A stretch of DNA of 64,000 bases from Bacillota bacterium (GCA_023417475.1 JAEZFP010000048.1:95196-159195), one strand, 5' to 3'; counted from the stretch's first letter, positions 35,069-44,225 are shown. The notes: generated by a model not told the origin, from the sequence alone. A program made the numbers and translations.

Positions 35069-36439
35069 TCAATTCCGCTTCCGAAGCGTGCGCCAATTCG
35101 CTTTGTTCTCCTGTTTGGAGCGGGCCAATCCCAATGCGTCTTTCGGGACGGCTTTGGTGATGGTCGACCCGGCAGCAATGGTAGCGCCCGTACCAATCGT
35201 TACCGGAGCCACCAGATTGGCATTGCTGCCAATAAAGGCGTTGTCCCCGATCACAGTGCGGTGTTTATTGACGCCATCATAATTGCAGGTGATTGTTCCT
35301 GCCCCGATATTAACCCCCGAACCAACTTCCGTGTCGCCAAGATAGGTCAGATGCGGGACTTTACTTCCCATCCCGATCTGCGTATTTTTTAGCTCGACAA
35401 AATCCCCGACTTTCACGTTAGCAGCTGTCTCGGTGCCAGGGCGGATATAGGCAAACGGTCCCACCTGATTGGCAGCACCCAATTTGGCTTGGAGCACTTG
35501 ACTGAACTGAATCACGGTTTGATTGGCAATGATTGAATCTTCAATCCGGCAATTTGGCCCAATCACGCAATCTTCACCAATGATCGTCCGGCCGTACAAC
35601 ATGGTTCCGGGTAAGATTGTGGTATCGCGACCGATTTGGACATCAGGTCCAATATAGGTGTGATCAGGGTCAGTGATAGTTACCCCTTCATACATCCAAT
35701 GTTCATTGATGCTGCGCTTCAGATAACCTTCGGTGCGGGTGAGTTGGACCCGGTCATTTGGTCCCATCACCTCTTCGGCAGCTTCGGTCTTATATCCGAC
35801 AACTTTTAGACCGCGGTCCACCAATATTTTGAAGACATCGGTCAAATAATATTCACCTTGGGCGTTCCGCGGCTCAATTTCTTCCAAGGTTTCCAATAGC
35901 GTTGCGCCATCAAAGCAATAAACGCCGGTATTCACTTCGGTAATGGCTTTCTGTTCCGAAGAGGCGTCTTTTTCTTCGATAATTCCAACAATATCTCCGG
36001 CTGAATTGCGAATCATCCGTCCGTAACCGGTCGGGTTTGTCATTTCAATGGTTAAAATCGCGGCGGAGGCCGCTTCACGCTGTTTTAGCTCAAGTAATTC
36101 TTTGATAGTTTCCGCCTGCAATAAGGGGGTATCCCCGTACAGAACCAATACCTCCCCGGCTAACGGCAATAATTGCTGGCGGGCGATCTTTACCGCATGA
36201 CCGGTCCCTAATTGTTCCTGTTGCCAAACGTATTGAATCTCCGGACCCATGACCTCCATGACTTTGGCTTTACCAAAACCAACGACGACGAATACCGGGT
36301 CCGCACCGCTTTGTTTGGCAGTTTCGATGACGTAGGATAACATTGGTTTACCTAAAAGCGGATGGATGACTTTCGGAAGTTTTGATTTCATCCGAGTCCC
36401 TTGGCCGGCAGCTAAAATAATCGCGGCTAATTGCGGCAT
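35069..36439 (-). CDS. glmU: Bifunctional UDP-GlcNAc pyrophosphorylase / GlcN-1-P acetyltransferase
   Basis: Makes UDP-GlcNAc for peptidoglycan and polysaccharides. The N-terminal nucleotidyltransferase starts LAAGQGTRMKSKLPKV, and the C-terminal left-handed beta helix carries hexapeptide repeats from about residue 255 (VQIGRDTTILPGT onward). At 456 residues it is the normal length. The prs gene that follows glmU in B. subtilis is absent here. Confidence 0.97.
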   Translation of the reverse strand: MPQLAAIILAAGQGTRMKSKLPKVIHPLLGKPMLSYVIETAKQSGADPVFVVVGFGKAKVMEVMGPEIQYVWQQEQLGTGHAVKIARQQLLPLAGEVLVLYGDTPLLQAETIKELLELKQREAASAAILTIEMTNPTGYGRMIRNSAGDIVGIIEEKDASSEQKAITEVNTGVYCFDGATLLETLEEIEPRNAQGEYYLTDVFKILVDRGLKVVGYKTEAAEEVMGPNDRVQLTRTEGYLKRSINEHWMYEGVTITDPDHTYIGPDVQIGRDTTILPGTMLYGRTIIGEDCVIGPNCRIEDSIIANQTVIQFSQVLQAKLGAANQVGPFAYIRPGTETAANVKVGDFVELKNTQIGMGSKVPHLTYLGDTEVGSGVNIGAGTITCNYDGVNKHRTVIGDNAFIGSNANLVAPVTIGTGATIAAGSTITKAVPKDALGLARSKQENKANWRTLRKRN

Positions 36440-36590
36440 GATCTGAAAAAACCCTCCCTATCCAAACGACCGAAGGTTATCCCAAACAGTCAGTTAACAG
36501 ACAATCGATCTATTGTATGTACCCTAATGATTTGGTAACCCATTATGAAGGTGGTATTCGCCATTGGCATTATGGTTCCTTCCCAAACAA

Positions 36591-36619
36591 ATAAAAAAAG
36601 AACTCTTACTGAGTTCTTT
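36591..36619 (-). terminator. Terminator of tRNA-Gln
   Basis: On the minus strand, AAAGAACTC pairs with GAGTTCTTT (36611-36619 with 36597-36605) and is followed by TTTTATTTG. Confidence 0.88.
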
Positions 36620-36636
36620 GTTAACTGATCAATGGC

Positions 36637-36707
36637 TGGGGCGGCTGGACTCGAACCAACGCATGCGGGAGTCAAAGTCCCGTGCCTTACCAACTTGGCT
36701 ACGCCCC
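36637..36707 (-). tRNA. trnQ: tRNA-Gln (anticodon UUG)
   Basis: The 71-nt cloverleaf starts GGGGCGTAGCCAAGTTGG. The anticodon arm is CGGGA-CTTTGAC-TCCCG (anticodon TTG), the T arm carries GGTTCGAGTCC, and the acceptor is GGGGCG/CGCCCC with discriminator A. The CCA end is not encoded. It has its own promoter and terminator. Confidence 0.96.
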
Positions 36708-36721
36708 ATTGAACAAAATAT

Positions 36722-36750
36722 AGTATAGCAAGCATTCTTCCGGATGTCAA
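36722..36750 (-). promoter_or_regulatory. Sigma-A promoter of tRNA-Gln
   Basis: On the minus strand, TTGACA (36750-36745) and TATACT (36727-36722) have exactly 17 bp spacing, about 15 bp before the mature 5' end. Confidence 0.85.
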
Positions 36751-36872
36751 TAAAAATTCAATTGGTTAATATTGGATGTTAAGTTTTCCATTGAACATCC
36801 TCGGCCAACGGCGGATGATCCGTAATATGGCGGAAAGGCGCTAAAACGACGCGATCGACTTTTCTGGATTAC

Positions 36873-36899
36873 AAAAATAGCCACCTCAAGGCGGCTATT
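36873..36899 (-). terminator. Terminator of spoVG
   Basis: Minus-strand AATAGCCGCC-TTGA-GGTGGCTATT hairpin with one mismatch, followed by TTTG, 17 bp beyond the spoVG stop. Confidence 0.8.
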
Positions 36900-36915
36900 G
36901 CTTTATAATAACCAA

Positions 36916-37170
36916 TTATTCAGCCCGTTCGTACTCTTTTAAAATAGCGGTTTGAATCAGCTCTCGGGCAGTTGTAGTAATCGGGTGGGCAATGTCACGG
37001 AATTCTCCCTCCGGAGTCTTTCGGCTCGGCATCGCCACAAAAAGACCATTCTGCCCCTCAATAACGCGGATATCTCTAACAACAAAAGCGTCATCGATGG
37101 TGATCGAGGCAATCGCTTTCATTTTTCCGTCGGTACTGACTTTTTTGAGGCGTACATCAGTGATGTTCAT
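36916..37170 (-). CDS. spoVG: Septation/sporulation RNA-binding regulator SpoVG
   Basis: Small RNA-binding regulator of septation, sporulation and virulence-type genes. The 84-residue sequence closely follows B. subtilis SpoVG: ITDVRLKKVSTDGKMKA, then VRDIRVIEGQNGLFVAMPS and EFRDIAHPI. The C-terminal acidic tail is shorter. AAAGGTGAG places the start at 37170. A sigma-H-like promoter lies just upstream, as in B. subtilis. Confidence 0.96.
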   Translation of the reverse strand: MNITDVRLKKVSTDGKMKAIASITIDDAFVVRDIRVIEGQNGLFVAMPSRKTPEGEFRDIAHPITTTARELIQTAILKEYERAE

Positions 37171-37216
37171 AAGTCCACTCACCTTTCTATTCAATCCTTC
37201 AGTTGAAGTATTTAGT

Positions 37217-37243
37217 AAATTCCATAAACTAATTCAAATTCCT
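37217..37243 (-). promoter_or_regulatory. Sigma-H promoter of spoVG
   Basis: On the minus strand, AGGAATT (37243-37237) and GGAATTT (37223-37217) are 13 bp apart. This matches the B. subtilis spoVG sigma-H promoter layout (AGGATTT...GGAATTG), 46 bp before the start codon. Confidence 0.7.
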
Positions 37244-37378
37244 TCTGGCTATGTAAAGTTTTTTACTAAATTTTCTAACTTGACCAGAAATGTCTATTTA
37301 CAATTGGGTTAAATATTTGTAACTTAAATTAAACTATTTCTCGATTTCCCTTTGCTTCCGCCCCGATTCGCACAGAAA

Positions 37379-37418
37379 CAAAAAACCCCCTTCTTTGACG
37401 TTAACGCAAAAAAGGGGG
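37379..37418 (-). terminator. Terminator of the gntR-nucleotidyltransferase operon
   Basis: Minus-strand CCCCCTTTTTTG...CAAAGAAGGGGG stem with a 10-nt loop, then seven T. It lies 19 bp past the nucleotidyltransferase stop. Confidence 0.88.
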
Positions 37419-37436
37419 AATATTAGTAACTGCGCT

Positions 37437-38186
37437 TTATTTTGAGAGGACTTTAGTGGCTAAACGAAAATCACTGGGCTTATCCACATCGATTCCAACC
37501 TCGGGGTAGGGTGAGACAACACCGACGGCTTGAATTTTAAACGCCGAATTAATACGCTGTTCAATCTCACCAATGGTCAGCCGGCCGACGATCAGTTTTA
37601 AAAGATAACGCCAGCCGAGCATTTTGCATAATTGCACGGGTTTCTTCCGTAACTCAGCGGCGCGACGCAACATGGCCTGGTTATCCCGGATGACACTGGG
37701 AGCGATCAACGCGAGATTCCCTCCGGTAAACGTACCGTCTTTGAGCGTAACGTAAGTCCGTTGGACTCCAGGATATTTTGCTTCGTTGGTTTCTTTCGGC
37801 ACAAACGAATAATATATGTCCCCAGCGATCTGTTGACAACGTCTTAAAAAGTCTTCCACCGCTTCACGGGTTATTAACGGTATATCCGAGGTGGCGACCA
37901 AAACCGGTTCCAGTGAGTCTAAGGCGTTGATTCCTTTGAGCAAACTATCAATCATTGTCAGGCCCGATTCGACCGGAATCAATTTCGGGCCGGCAATCTC
38001 CCCCGAAACCATTTGGGCCGAACCAACCACCACGATCCGATCGATCGCCGAGACCTGCTGTAAGGCTGAGATGACATAATCAAGCATTGGCCGTCCGGCG
38101 ATCTCAATCTCCGCTTCATACCTTGCTGTGCTCACTGTCCGTAACGAACCGGAATTAAGCGCGCCAGCCAATATGACAGCATTCAT
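37437..38186 (-). CDS. NTP-transferase (MobA-like) family nucleotidyltransferase
   Basis: At 249 residues, the N terminus AVILAGALN followed by GRPMLDYVISAL and the metal-site ATSDIPLI are those of GT-A fold nucleotidyltransferases. It replaces the position occupied by purR-yabJ in B. subtilis, between ispE and spoVG. It starts directly at the gntR stop (zero spacing), so it is translated in the same operon. The sugar, alcohol or cofactor it activates is unknown. ispD is a related fold, but the IspD motifs are not seen. Confidence 0.82.
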   Translation of the reverse strand: MNAVILAGALNSGSLRTVSTARYEAEIEIAGRPMLDYVISALQQVSAIDRIVVVGSAQMVSGEIAGPKLIPVESGLTMIDSLLKGINALDSLEPVLVATSDIPLITREAVEDFLRRCQQIAGDIYYSFVPKETNEAKYPGVQRTYVTLKDGTFTGGNLALIAPSVIRDNQAMLRRAAELRKKPVQLCKMLGWRYLLKLIVGRLTIGEIEQRINSAFKIQAVGVVSPYPEVGIDVDKPSDFRLATKVLSK

Positions 38187-38882
38187 TCAGTTACCCCCAA
38201 ACCTTTTATCCTCATGCAGCATGCTCATCATACTATTTTCAGCGTTTTCGATATGCTCTTGGGCCAACTTCCGGGCAAGATCCCCGTCACGAGCGGCAAT
38301 CGCTTCGACGATTTTACGATGCTCTTCCAAAGCATTTTTCATACGCCCCGGATAAGATAACGACGTCGCCCGAAAACGCTGAATTTGCTCGCGTAAGTTA
38401 TGTATGATCTGCGACAAACGACTGTTCCGGCTAGCCCGATATAAAAGACTATGAAAATCGGTATCGGTCTGAACCACTTGACCTAAGTCCCCAACATCAA
38501 TATCTTCGGCGGTTTTCACAAGATACCGTTCCAACTCTTCCATCTCTTCTTCCGTAATGCGCTCGGAAGCCAACTCCGCTGCTAGTCCTTCGAGAGCGCC
38601 CCGGATCTCAAACACATCGGCAATGTCTTTCATGGAAAGACCGGCCACATAGGCGCCTTTTCTGGGAATCATCACGACCGTTCCTTCCAGTTCCAGCTTA
38701 CGAATGGCTTCTCGTACCGGAGTTCGGCTGACACCCATCTCTTCGGCAAGTTGGATCTCCATTAACCGTTCACCGGGTTTAAGCTGTCCGGAAAGAATTG
38801 CTTCCCGTAATGATTCAAAAACTAATTCACGGAGGGGTTTGTAATTATCCAAGCGGATTGGTACTAACGGTTTGCGGTCCAT
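38187..38882 (-). CDS. GntR-family regulator, FCD subclass
   Basis: At 231 residues it has an N-terminal winged helix (LRELVFESLREAILSGQLKP, then EEMGVSRTPVREAIRKLE) and a C-terminal FCD helical domain with metal/ligand His residues (DTDFHSLLY, EEHRKIVEAI). FCD regulators sense organic acids. It lies 17 bp downstream of ispE and ends flush with the nucleotidyltransferase gene. A TGTATACA-type palindrome upstream of ispE is a candidate binding site. Confidence 0.92.
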   Translation of the reverse strand: MDRKPLVPIRLDNYKPLRELVFESLREAILSGQLKPGERLMEIQLAEEMGVSRTPVREAIRKLELEGTVVMIPRKGAYVAGLSMKDIADVFEIRGALEGLAAELASERITEEEMEELERYLVKTAEDIDVGDLGQVVQTDTDFHSLLYRASRNSRLSQIIHNLREQIQRFRATSLSYPGRMKNALEEHRKIVEAIAARDGDLARKLAQEHIENAENSMMSMLHEDKRFGGN

Positions 38883-38899
38883 CGATTACACCTCATAAT

Positions 38900-39736
38900 T
38901 CATGCTTTGAATTTTGTGATACAGCCAAACCAAGCGTCCGGCAGGTCGTTTAATAAAGTTTGGGCGACTGTTTCCGGCGGGTCCAGGGCGAAAACCGACG
39001 GGCCGCTCCCTGACATCAGACTCCTTAAGCCATGGCGGGCAAAGCGTTGTTTGACCGCGGTCACTTCCGGAAAGTTTGCCACGGCAACCGGTTCCAAAAC
39101 ATTGCCCCAATCAGCGCCAATTTGGTCGGCAGCACCCAATTCAAGTGAGTTTATCAAACCGGGGAGGTTGGGGTGTCGCGTGATCTCGTCCACTCGTAAC
39201 TGTTGATAAATATGCGCAGTTGGTACCGCTATATTTGGCGTAACCAACAACACGCGGCAAACGGTCTGCGGCTGAATCGGCGTCAAGATTTCGCCGATTC
39301 CTTGAGCGCGCATTGTCCCGCCGACGATACAAAACGGGACATCGGCGCCGATTTTGACGCCAAGCGTTTGAAGTTGGCGACTGCTTAAACCCAATTTCCA
39401 TAATTGATTTAGACCGATCAATACTGCGGCGGCATTGCTACTGCCCCCAGCCAAACCGGCAGCGACCGGAATTTTTTTCTCAATGACAATCCGTACCCCG
39501 TGGGATATTCCCATGGTTTCCTGAAGCAACCGCGCTGCCCGCCAGGCCAAGTTCCGTTCATCACATGGAACCGCCGGGTGGTCGCATTCCAGTTCCAAAG
39601 CTGGCGCCGGAGTTAGCCGAACCGTATCGGCCAACTCCAAACTTTGCATCACCATATCGACTTCATGGTAACCCTCGGGACGCTTATGTAAAACATCCAA
39701 CGCCAGATTGATTTTTGCATGGGCAAGAATCTGCAT
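38900..39736 (-). CDS. ispE: 4-(cytidine 5'-diphospho)-2-C-methyl-D-erythritol kinase
   Basis: GHMP kinase of the non-mevalonate isoprenoid pathway. It begins with AHAKINLALDVLHKRPEGYHE, and the ATP loop VAAGLAGGSSNAAAVL is near residue 92. A late MSGSGPSVFAL is the third GHMP motif. At 278 residues it is the expected length. GGAG precedes the ATG. It heads the ispE-gntR-nucleotidyltransferase operon. Confidence 0.96.
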   Translation of the reverse strand: MQILAHAKINLALDVLHKRPEGYHEVDMVMQSLELADTVRLTPAPALELECDHPAVPCDERNLAWRAARLLQETMGISHGVRIVIEKKIPVAAGLAGGSSNAAAVLIGLNQLWKLGLSSRQLQTLGVKIGADVPFCIVGGTMRAQGIGEILTPIQPQTVCRVLLVTPNIAVPTAHIYQQLRVDEITRHPNLPGLINSLELGAADQIGADWGNVLEPVAVANFPEVTAVKQRFARHGLRSLMSGSGPSVFALDPPETVAQTLLNDLPDAWFGCITKFKA

Positions 39737-39995
39737 TCCGCGAAACTCCAGTACTTCAAATAATGATAGTATTATTGGCTATTTATTGGAAGATTCCTGC
39801 TACGACGCTCTTCCATAATGCCGTTTTCGAAGATCTGTATACAATATATCGTATATTTTTTCGCTTAAAATAGCAATATTGGATTTCGATTTTAAACCGA
39901 TCCGAAGTTTCTCCTATTTTACACCCGTCACTCCCCTGTTATTTGGTTAATTTCATTCTGGGCGCCCTAGTATTGGCTGTCAAACATTATTCCAA
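39737..39995. other. Intergenic region upstream of ispE, with a candidate operator
   Basis: AT-rich and noncoding. TATAC-N8-GTATA at 39838-39855, including the 8-bp palindrome TGTATACA, lies about 100 bp before ispE and resembles sites of GntR/FCD regulators. No other element is supported. Confidence 0.35.
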
Positions 39996-40027
39996 AAAAA
40001 CACCGAGATATTTAATCCCGGTGTTTT
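39990..40027 (-). terminator. Terminator of SRP RNA
   Basis: Minus-strand AAAACACCG pairs with CGGTGTTTT (40027-40019 with 40005-39997), then a T-run. Confidence 0.88.
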
Positions 40028-40041
40028 TTATAAAAATGATG

Positions 40042-40312
40042 TGACCATGCACCTTGCTTCGACCAAGCTTTCCCGAACGTACCAAATTAGCCAGCTCCGA
40101 CCAGGCAACCCCACGGCACACGAAGGTTCCTACTTACCGCTGCTTCCTTCCGGACCTGACGGGGTTCGTAGGTTTTCGTTGCGCAAGACCCAATCCTCAA
40201 CACTACTTGATTCAGCCGGACTCACGAAAACCGACCTAAGACAAGGAATTAAACCCTGCTATAGCGGGTTGCAGGTTACAAGGCACCGCTACCTCCCCGT
40301 CTAGCATAGCCA
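40042..40312 (-). ncRNA. ffs: Signal recognition particle RNA, large Bacillus type
   Basis: The minus strand carries the invariant SRP54-binding hairpin GTCAGGTCCGGAAGGAAG and flanking GCAGC. The 5' Alu-domain segment GACGGGGAGGTAGCGGTGCC and the 3' end GCAAGGTGCATGGTC match B. subtilis scRNA, and the length (~271 nt) is also the same. Ends are set by that comparison, to within a few nt. It lies after tadA and tRNA-Ser, as in Bacillus. Confidence 0.95.
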
Positions 40313-40433
40313 CAAACTGAAAAACATAATATCAAATGAGTAATATCTATTTTATCATATTCAGTGAAATAAGCAACAGTCCATTTTTTACCGATTTGGT
40401 GTTTGAATAAGTCTTTGATCCGTACTCAACCAA

Positions 40434-40457
40434 CAAAAAAACCAGCTTCAGCTGGTT
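40434..40457 (-). terminator. Terminator of tRNA-Ser(GGA)
   Basis: Minus-strand AACCAGC-TGAA-GCTGGTT stem followed by a T-run. Confidence 0.85.
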
Positions 40458-40468
40458 AGCTTTTTTAA

Positions 40469-40556
40469 TGGCGGAGAGATAGGGATTCGAACCCTAGAGG
40501 CTGTTACACCTACACGCGTTCCAGGCGTGCGCCTTCGACCACTCGGCCATCTCTCC
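40469..40556 (-). tRNA. trnS: tRNA-Ser (anticodon GGA)
   Basis: Class II tRNA beginning GGAGAGATGGCCGAGTGG. The anticodon arm is CACGC-CTGGAAC-GCGTG, followed by a long variable arm and T loop GGTTCGAATCC. Discriminator G is followed by an encoded CCA. 88 nt including CCA. Confidence 0.96.
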
Positions 40557-40650
40557 AGAACAAACAATATTATAGCAGAAAAGCTATGAATAAACTATCT
40601 TTTTCTTCGGATAAATTTTGGCAAATTCTCCAACCAATCAGTAATTTATA

Positions 40651-40740
40651 TGGCGGAGAGAGCGAGATTCGAACTCGCGAGGGACGTAAATCCCTACCCG
40701 CTTTCGAGGCGGGCGCCTTCAACCGCTCAGCCATCTCTCC
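40651..40740 (-). tRNA. trnS: tRNA-Ser (anticodon CGA)
   Basis: Class II tRNA beginning GGAGAGATGGCTGAGCGG. The anticodon arm is CCCGC-CTCGAAA-GCGGG, followed by a long variable arm and T loop AGTTCGAATCT. Discriminator G and CCA are encoded. It lies 33 bp after tadA. Confidence 0.96.
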
Positions 40741-40773
40741 GAAACGTTAGCAATCTTAAAAATTTGCCGTAAA

Positions 40774-41262
40774 TCAGCGACGTTTTTGAAAAAAATCCTT
40801 CAGTATTTGACCGCATTCTTCGGCCAAAATACCGGCCGTGACCTCCAAGCGGTGGTTTAAACGACCATCTTGAACGATATTCATCAAACTTCCGGCGGCG
40901 CCGGCTTTGGGATCGGCCGCTCCGTACACCAACCGCTTCACCCGGGCTTGAACCATTGCGCCGGCACACATGGGACACGGTTCCAACGTCGTATAAAGGG
41001 TGGCGTTTGCCAAGCGCCAATGTTTCCGTACTGCGGCTGCAGCGCGGATTGCCATAATTTCAGCATGAGCAGTGGGATCGCCGTCGTTTTCGCGAAGGTT
41101 ATGACCCCTGCCTATAACTTGGCCATCCACAACCACCAAAGCCCCGATGGGAACTTCCCCCAAATCAGCCGCTTGGATGGCTTCAGCCAAAGCTTCTTTC
41201 ATAAACTCCGCATCAAGCTCAGCTTGATTTGCTGAGAAACAACTTGTATCCATAATCGGCAC
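40774..41262 (-). CDS. tadA: tRNA adenosine(34) deaminase TadA
   Basis: Converts A34 to inosine in tRNA-Arg(ACG). Zinc-binding and catalytic motifs are TAHAEI and EPCPMCAGAMV. The core aligns from FMKEALAEAIQAADLGEVPIG. The start is unclear: the GTG at 41262 and ATG at 41253 lack a clear ribosome-binding site, and an internal ATG (codon 21) has GGAG only 3 nt away. It precedes two tRNA-Ser genes and SRP RNA, an order shared with Bacillus. Confidence 0.93.
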   Translation of the reverse strand: MPIMDTSCFSANQAELDAEFMKEALAEAIQAADLGEVPIGALVVVDGQVIGRGHNLRENDGDPTAHAEIMAIRAAAAVRKHWRLANATLYTTLEPCPMCAGAMVQARVKRLVYGAADPKAGAAGSLMNIVQDGRLNHRLEVTAGILAEECGQILKDFFQKRR

Positions 41263-41330
41263 TTAACTATATTACCACACTCAATTTTACTTTTGCAAGC
41301 ACGGTTTTTCAGAAATTGCTTGCTTATAAG

Positions 41331-42308
41331 TTAGATTATGTCAATTTCACTTAACGCAGTCCTTTTTAGCTTCGCTGTCAACGGCCATTGCCATTCAGTC
41401 AATGGAACCGCTGCCATAATAAAAAAACCCCCGATCATTTGAACCCAGCTCAATTGTTCCTTCAAAATCAACCAAGCGCAGATTACCGAAACCACCGGTA
41501 TAAAATTCAAAAATAGCGCTGACCGGTTGGCGCCCAAATGTTCGAGAGCGTAAACATAAAAATAATAAGCGGCCGCTGAACAAAAGACACCCATAAAGAC
41601 CAAGTTCACGACGATCACCAGGCTAACCGCCGACCATCGGGTATCTTCCATCAACACAAAGGGGATCAACGAAAGCGTGGCAAAATATGATTGATAAGTT
41701 ACGATCGTCAAATTAGAATATTTCGCAAATAACGGCCGGGTGACAATCACGTAGACAACCCAAACCACCCCCGCGCCGCTCATCAAGAGATACCCCAAAC
41801 CGGTTTGAGTGTTACCTGCGACGAAATGATCGCCGCCCACCACTAAGTAAACCCCGATTAGGGAGATAATGACGCCAAAAATTTTAAAGAAAGTCAATTT
41901 GGCCTTAAAAAACAGGAATTCAGTCAGCAAGGTCAAGATCGGAATCGTGGCAATGATGATTGAAGCGGCAGCCGCAGTAATTAGCTTGACCCCGTTGTTC
42001 TCAAAAAAGTAATATAAGGTAATCCCGATGATCCCGGTCACACCCATTAACCACCAATCACCCCGGGCCACCCGTTCCGTCGGCTTCAACCAACGTTTTA
42101 CCAAATAAAGCACCCCAGATGCCAGCACAAACCGGAGAAAAGTCAGCGTCATCGGCCCAATGACTGCCACGGTTACTTTAATGCTTAAAAACGAAAAACC
42201 CCAGATCACAACCGCCGCCAAAATCGCCGCGACTGACAGCCAGTGTCCGTGGTTCAGCTTAGATGTCAAGATTCCGGACTTCCGTCGCATGTTCGAGGAT
42301 ATAATCAC
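41331..42308 (-). CDS. EamA-family (DMT) transporter
   Basis: At 325 residues it has ten membrane segments in two five-helix EamA repeats. GFSFLSIKVTV begins the first and AAAYYFYVYALEHLGANRSA the second. These carry metabolites or drugs, with unknown substrate here. The GTG at 42308 lies inside the end of gyrB with GGAG 8 nt upstream, so it overlaps gyrB by 50 bp and is probably co-transcribed. It occupies the place where gyrA would be expected. Confidence 0.85.
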   Translation of the reverse strand: MIISSNMRRKSGILTSKLNHGHWLSVAAILAAVVIWGFSFLSIKVTVAVIGPMTLTFLRFVLASGVLYLVKRWLKPTERVARGDWWLMGVTGIIGITLYYFFENNGVKLITAAAASIIIATIPILTLLTEFLFFKAKLTFFKIFGVIISLIGVYLVVGGDHFVAGNTQTGLGYLLMSGAGVVWVVYVIVTRPLFAKYSNLTIVTYQSYFATLSLIPFVLMEDTRWSAVSLVIVVNLVFMGVFCSAAAYYFYVYALEHLGANRSALFLNFIPVVSVICAWLILKEQLSWVQMIGGFFIMAAVPLTEWQWPLTAKLKRTALSEIDII

Positions 42309-44181
42309 GGCGCGGCTCCACTTTATCCCCCATCAACATGGAAAAGGTCTGATCGGCCTCGATGGCGTCATCCAACGTAACTTGGAGCACGGTCCTACCT
42401 TCGGGATTCATGGTCGTTTCCCACAATTGTTCGGCATTCATTTCACCGAGACCTTTATAACGCTGAACCACAATATTCTGTTTGCCGATTTGGGCCAATA
42501 ACTCTTCTAGTTCTTTATCGGAATAAGCATAATATTCGTTTTTGCTCTGTTTGACATAATATAGCGGGGGTTGCGCAATATAGACATTGCCGTTGGCAAT
42601 CAACGGGTTCATGAAACGATAGAAAAAGGTCAACAACAACGTCCGGATATGGGAACCGTCGACATCGGCATCGGTCATGGTGATGATTTTGTGATACCGC
42701 AACTTGCTCAGGTCAAAATCTTCACCAAACCCGGTTCCCAAAGCGGTGATCATCGCTTTAATCTCTTCATTGCTGAGAACTTTGTCTAGACTGGCTTTTT
42801 CAACATTGATGATTTTACCCCGCAACGGGAGAATCGCTTGGAAGCGCCGATCCCGTCCTTGTTTGGCGGAACCGCCGGCCGAATCGCCTTCGACGAGGTA
42901 TAACTCGGTCAATTCCGGTTCCCGGTACGAACAGTCGGCCAATTTGCCCGGGAGAGATCCAACCTCAAGAGCGCTTTTGCGCCGCGTCAATTCTTTGGCT
43001 TTTCTGGCTGCTTCTCGTGCTTTAGCCGCTAAGAAACATTTTTCAATAATCTTCTTGGCCGCGATCGGATTTTCTTCAAAAAACTCCGCTAATCCGTCAT
43101 TAACAGTGGATTCAACCAAACCTTTCACTTCGCTGTTACCCAACTTGGTTTTGGTCTGACCTTCAAATTGGGGTGAACGCAACTTGATGCTGATTACCGC
43201 CGTTAAACCCTCCCGGACGTCATCTCCGGAGAGCGAGGCTTCGTTTTCTTTAATCAGATTATTTTTGCGCGCGTAGTCATTCAAACTCCGCGTTAACGCG
43301 GCCCGGAAACCGGATAAATGCGAGCCCCCCTCGTGAGTGTTGATATTGTTGGCAAAAGTGAAGACACTTTCTACAAAACCGTCGTTATATTGGACCGCTA
43401 CTTCAAATTCGTAATCTTCAATCTTTTTGTGGAGATAAATAATATCCTTGTGAATCGGGTCTTTGGTCTTATTTAAGTTTTCAACAAACGAGACAATTCC
43501 GCCCTGATATTGATAAACCGCTTCGCGATTCCCTTTTTCGTCTTTCAGGACAATTTTGACGCCTCGGTTTAAATAGGCTAATTCCCGCAGACGATGGGTT
43601 AAATAATCAAAACTGAAATCGACCGTCTCAAAAATTTCCGGATCAGCCCAAAATTTGATGGTGGTCCCGGAACTTTCAGCATCGCCGATCTTTCGCACCG
43701 GTTCATCCGGTTTTCCCTGTTGGTAACTTTGAAAATATAAATGGCCGTCCAGTTTGACTCGGGCTTCCAACTTATAGGATAAAGCGTTAACAACCGAGAC
43801 ACCGACACCGTGTAAACCGCCGGACACTTTGTAACCTTCGCCGCCAAACTTTCCGCCGGCATGAAGGATGGTCATCACAACTTCCAAAGCTGATTTCTGG
43901 GTTTGCGATTGGATACCAACGGGAATCCCGCGCCCGTTATCCTCGACTGAAACCGCGCCGTCCTCATGCAAGGTAACAATGACCTGATCGCAATAGCCGG
44001 CTAACGCCTCGTCAATACTATTGTCAACCACTTCATAAACCAGATGGTGCAAACCGCGGAGATCGGTACTGCCAATATACATACTGGGCCGTTTCCGGAC
44101 GGCTTCCAAACCTTCCAATACCTGAATTTGATCCGCATTATAATCAGCATGATTCTTTTGCACGTTCATTTCCTCATCCAT
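42259..44181 (-). CDS. gyrB: DNA gyrase subunit B
   Basis: ATPase subunit of gyrase, 640 residues. GHKL ATPase motifs include VVDNSIDEALAGY, DNGRGIPVG and GLHGVGVSVVNALS. TOPRIM is marked by EGDSAGGSAKQGRDR and DADVDGSHI, and the tail has YKGLGEMN. Length is normal. AGGGG lies about 10 nt before the ATG. gyrA is not adjacent and not in this window. Confidence 0.97.
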   Translation of the reverse strand: MDEEMNVQKNHADYNADQIQVLEGLEAVRKRPSMYIGSTDLRGLHHLVYEVVDNSIDEALAGYCDQVIVTLHEDGAVSVEDNGRGIPVGIQSQTQKSALEVVMTILHAGGKFGGEGYKVSGGLHGVGVSVVNALSYKLEARVKLDGHLYFQSYQQGKPDEPVRKIGDAESSGTTIKFWADPEIFETVDFSFDYLTHRLRELAYLNRGVKIVLKDEKGNREAVYQYQGGIVSFVENLNKTKDPIHKDIIYLHKKIEDYEFEVAVQYNDGFVESVFTFANNINTHEGGSHLSGFRAALTRSLNDYARKNNLIKENEASLSGDDVREGLTAVISIKLRSPQFEGQTKTKLGNSEVKGLVESTVNDGLAEFFEENPIAAKKIIEKCFLAAKAREAARKAKELTRRKSALEVGSLPGKLADCSYREPELTELYLVEGDSAGGSAKQGRDRRFQAILPLRGKIINVEKASLDKVLSNEEIKAMITALGTGFGEDFDLSKLRYHKIITMTDADVDGSHIRTLLLTFFYRFMNPLIANGNVYIAQPPLYYVKQSKNEYYAYSDKELEELLAQIGKQNIVVQRYKGLGEMNAEQLWETTMNPEGRTVLQVTLDDAIEADQTFSMLMGDKVEPRRDYILEHATEVRNLDI

Positions 44182-44225
44182 TCACTAAAAACCCCTTTTC
44201 AATGATTGGGCGTTTCACAATTTAG

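Noticed and set aside
36490..36750. 86-codon minus-strand frame
   Set aside because: It runs straight through tRNA-Gln and its terminator.
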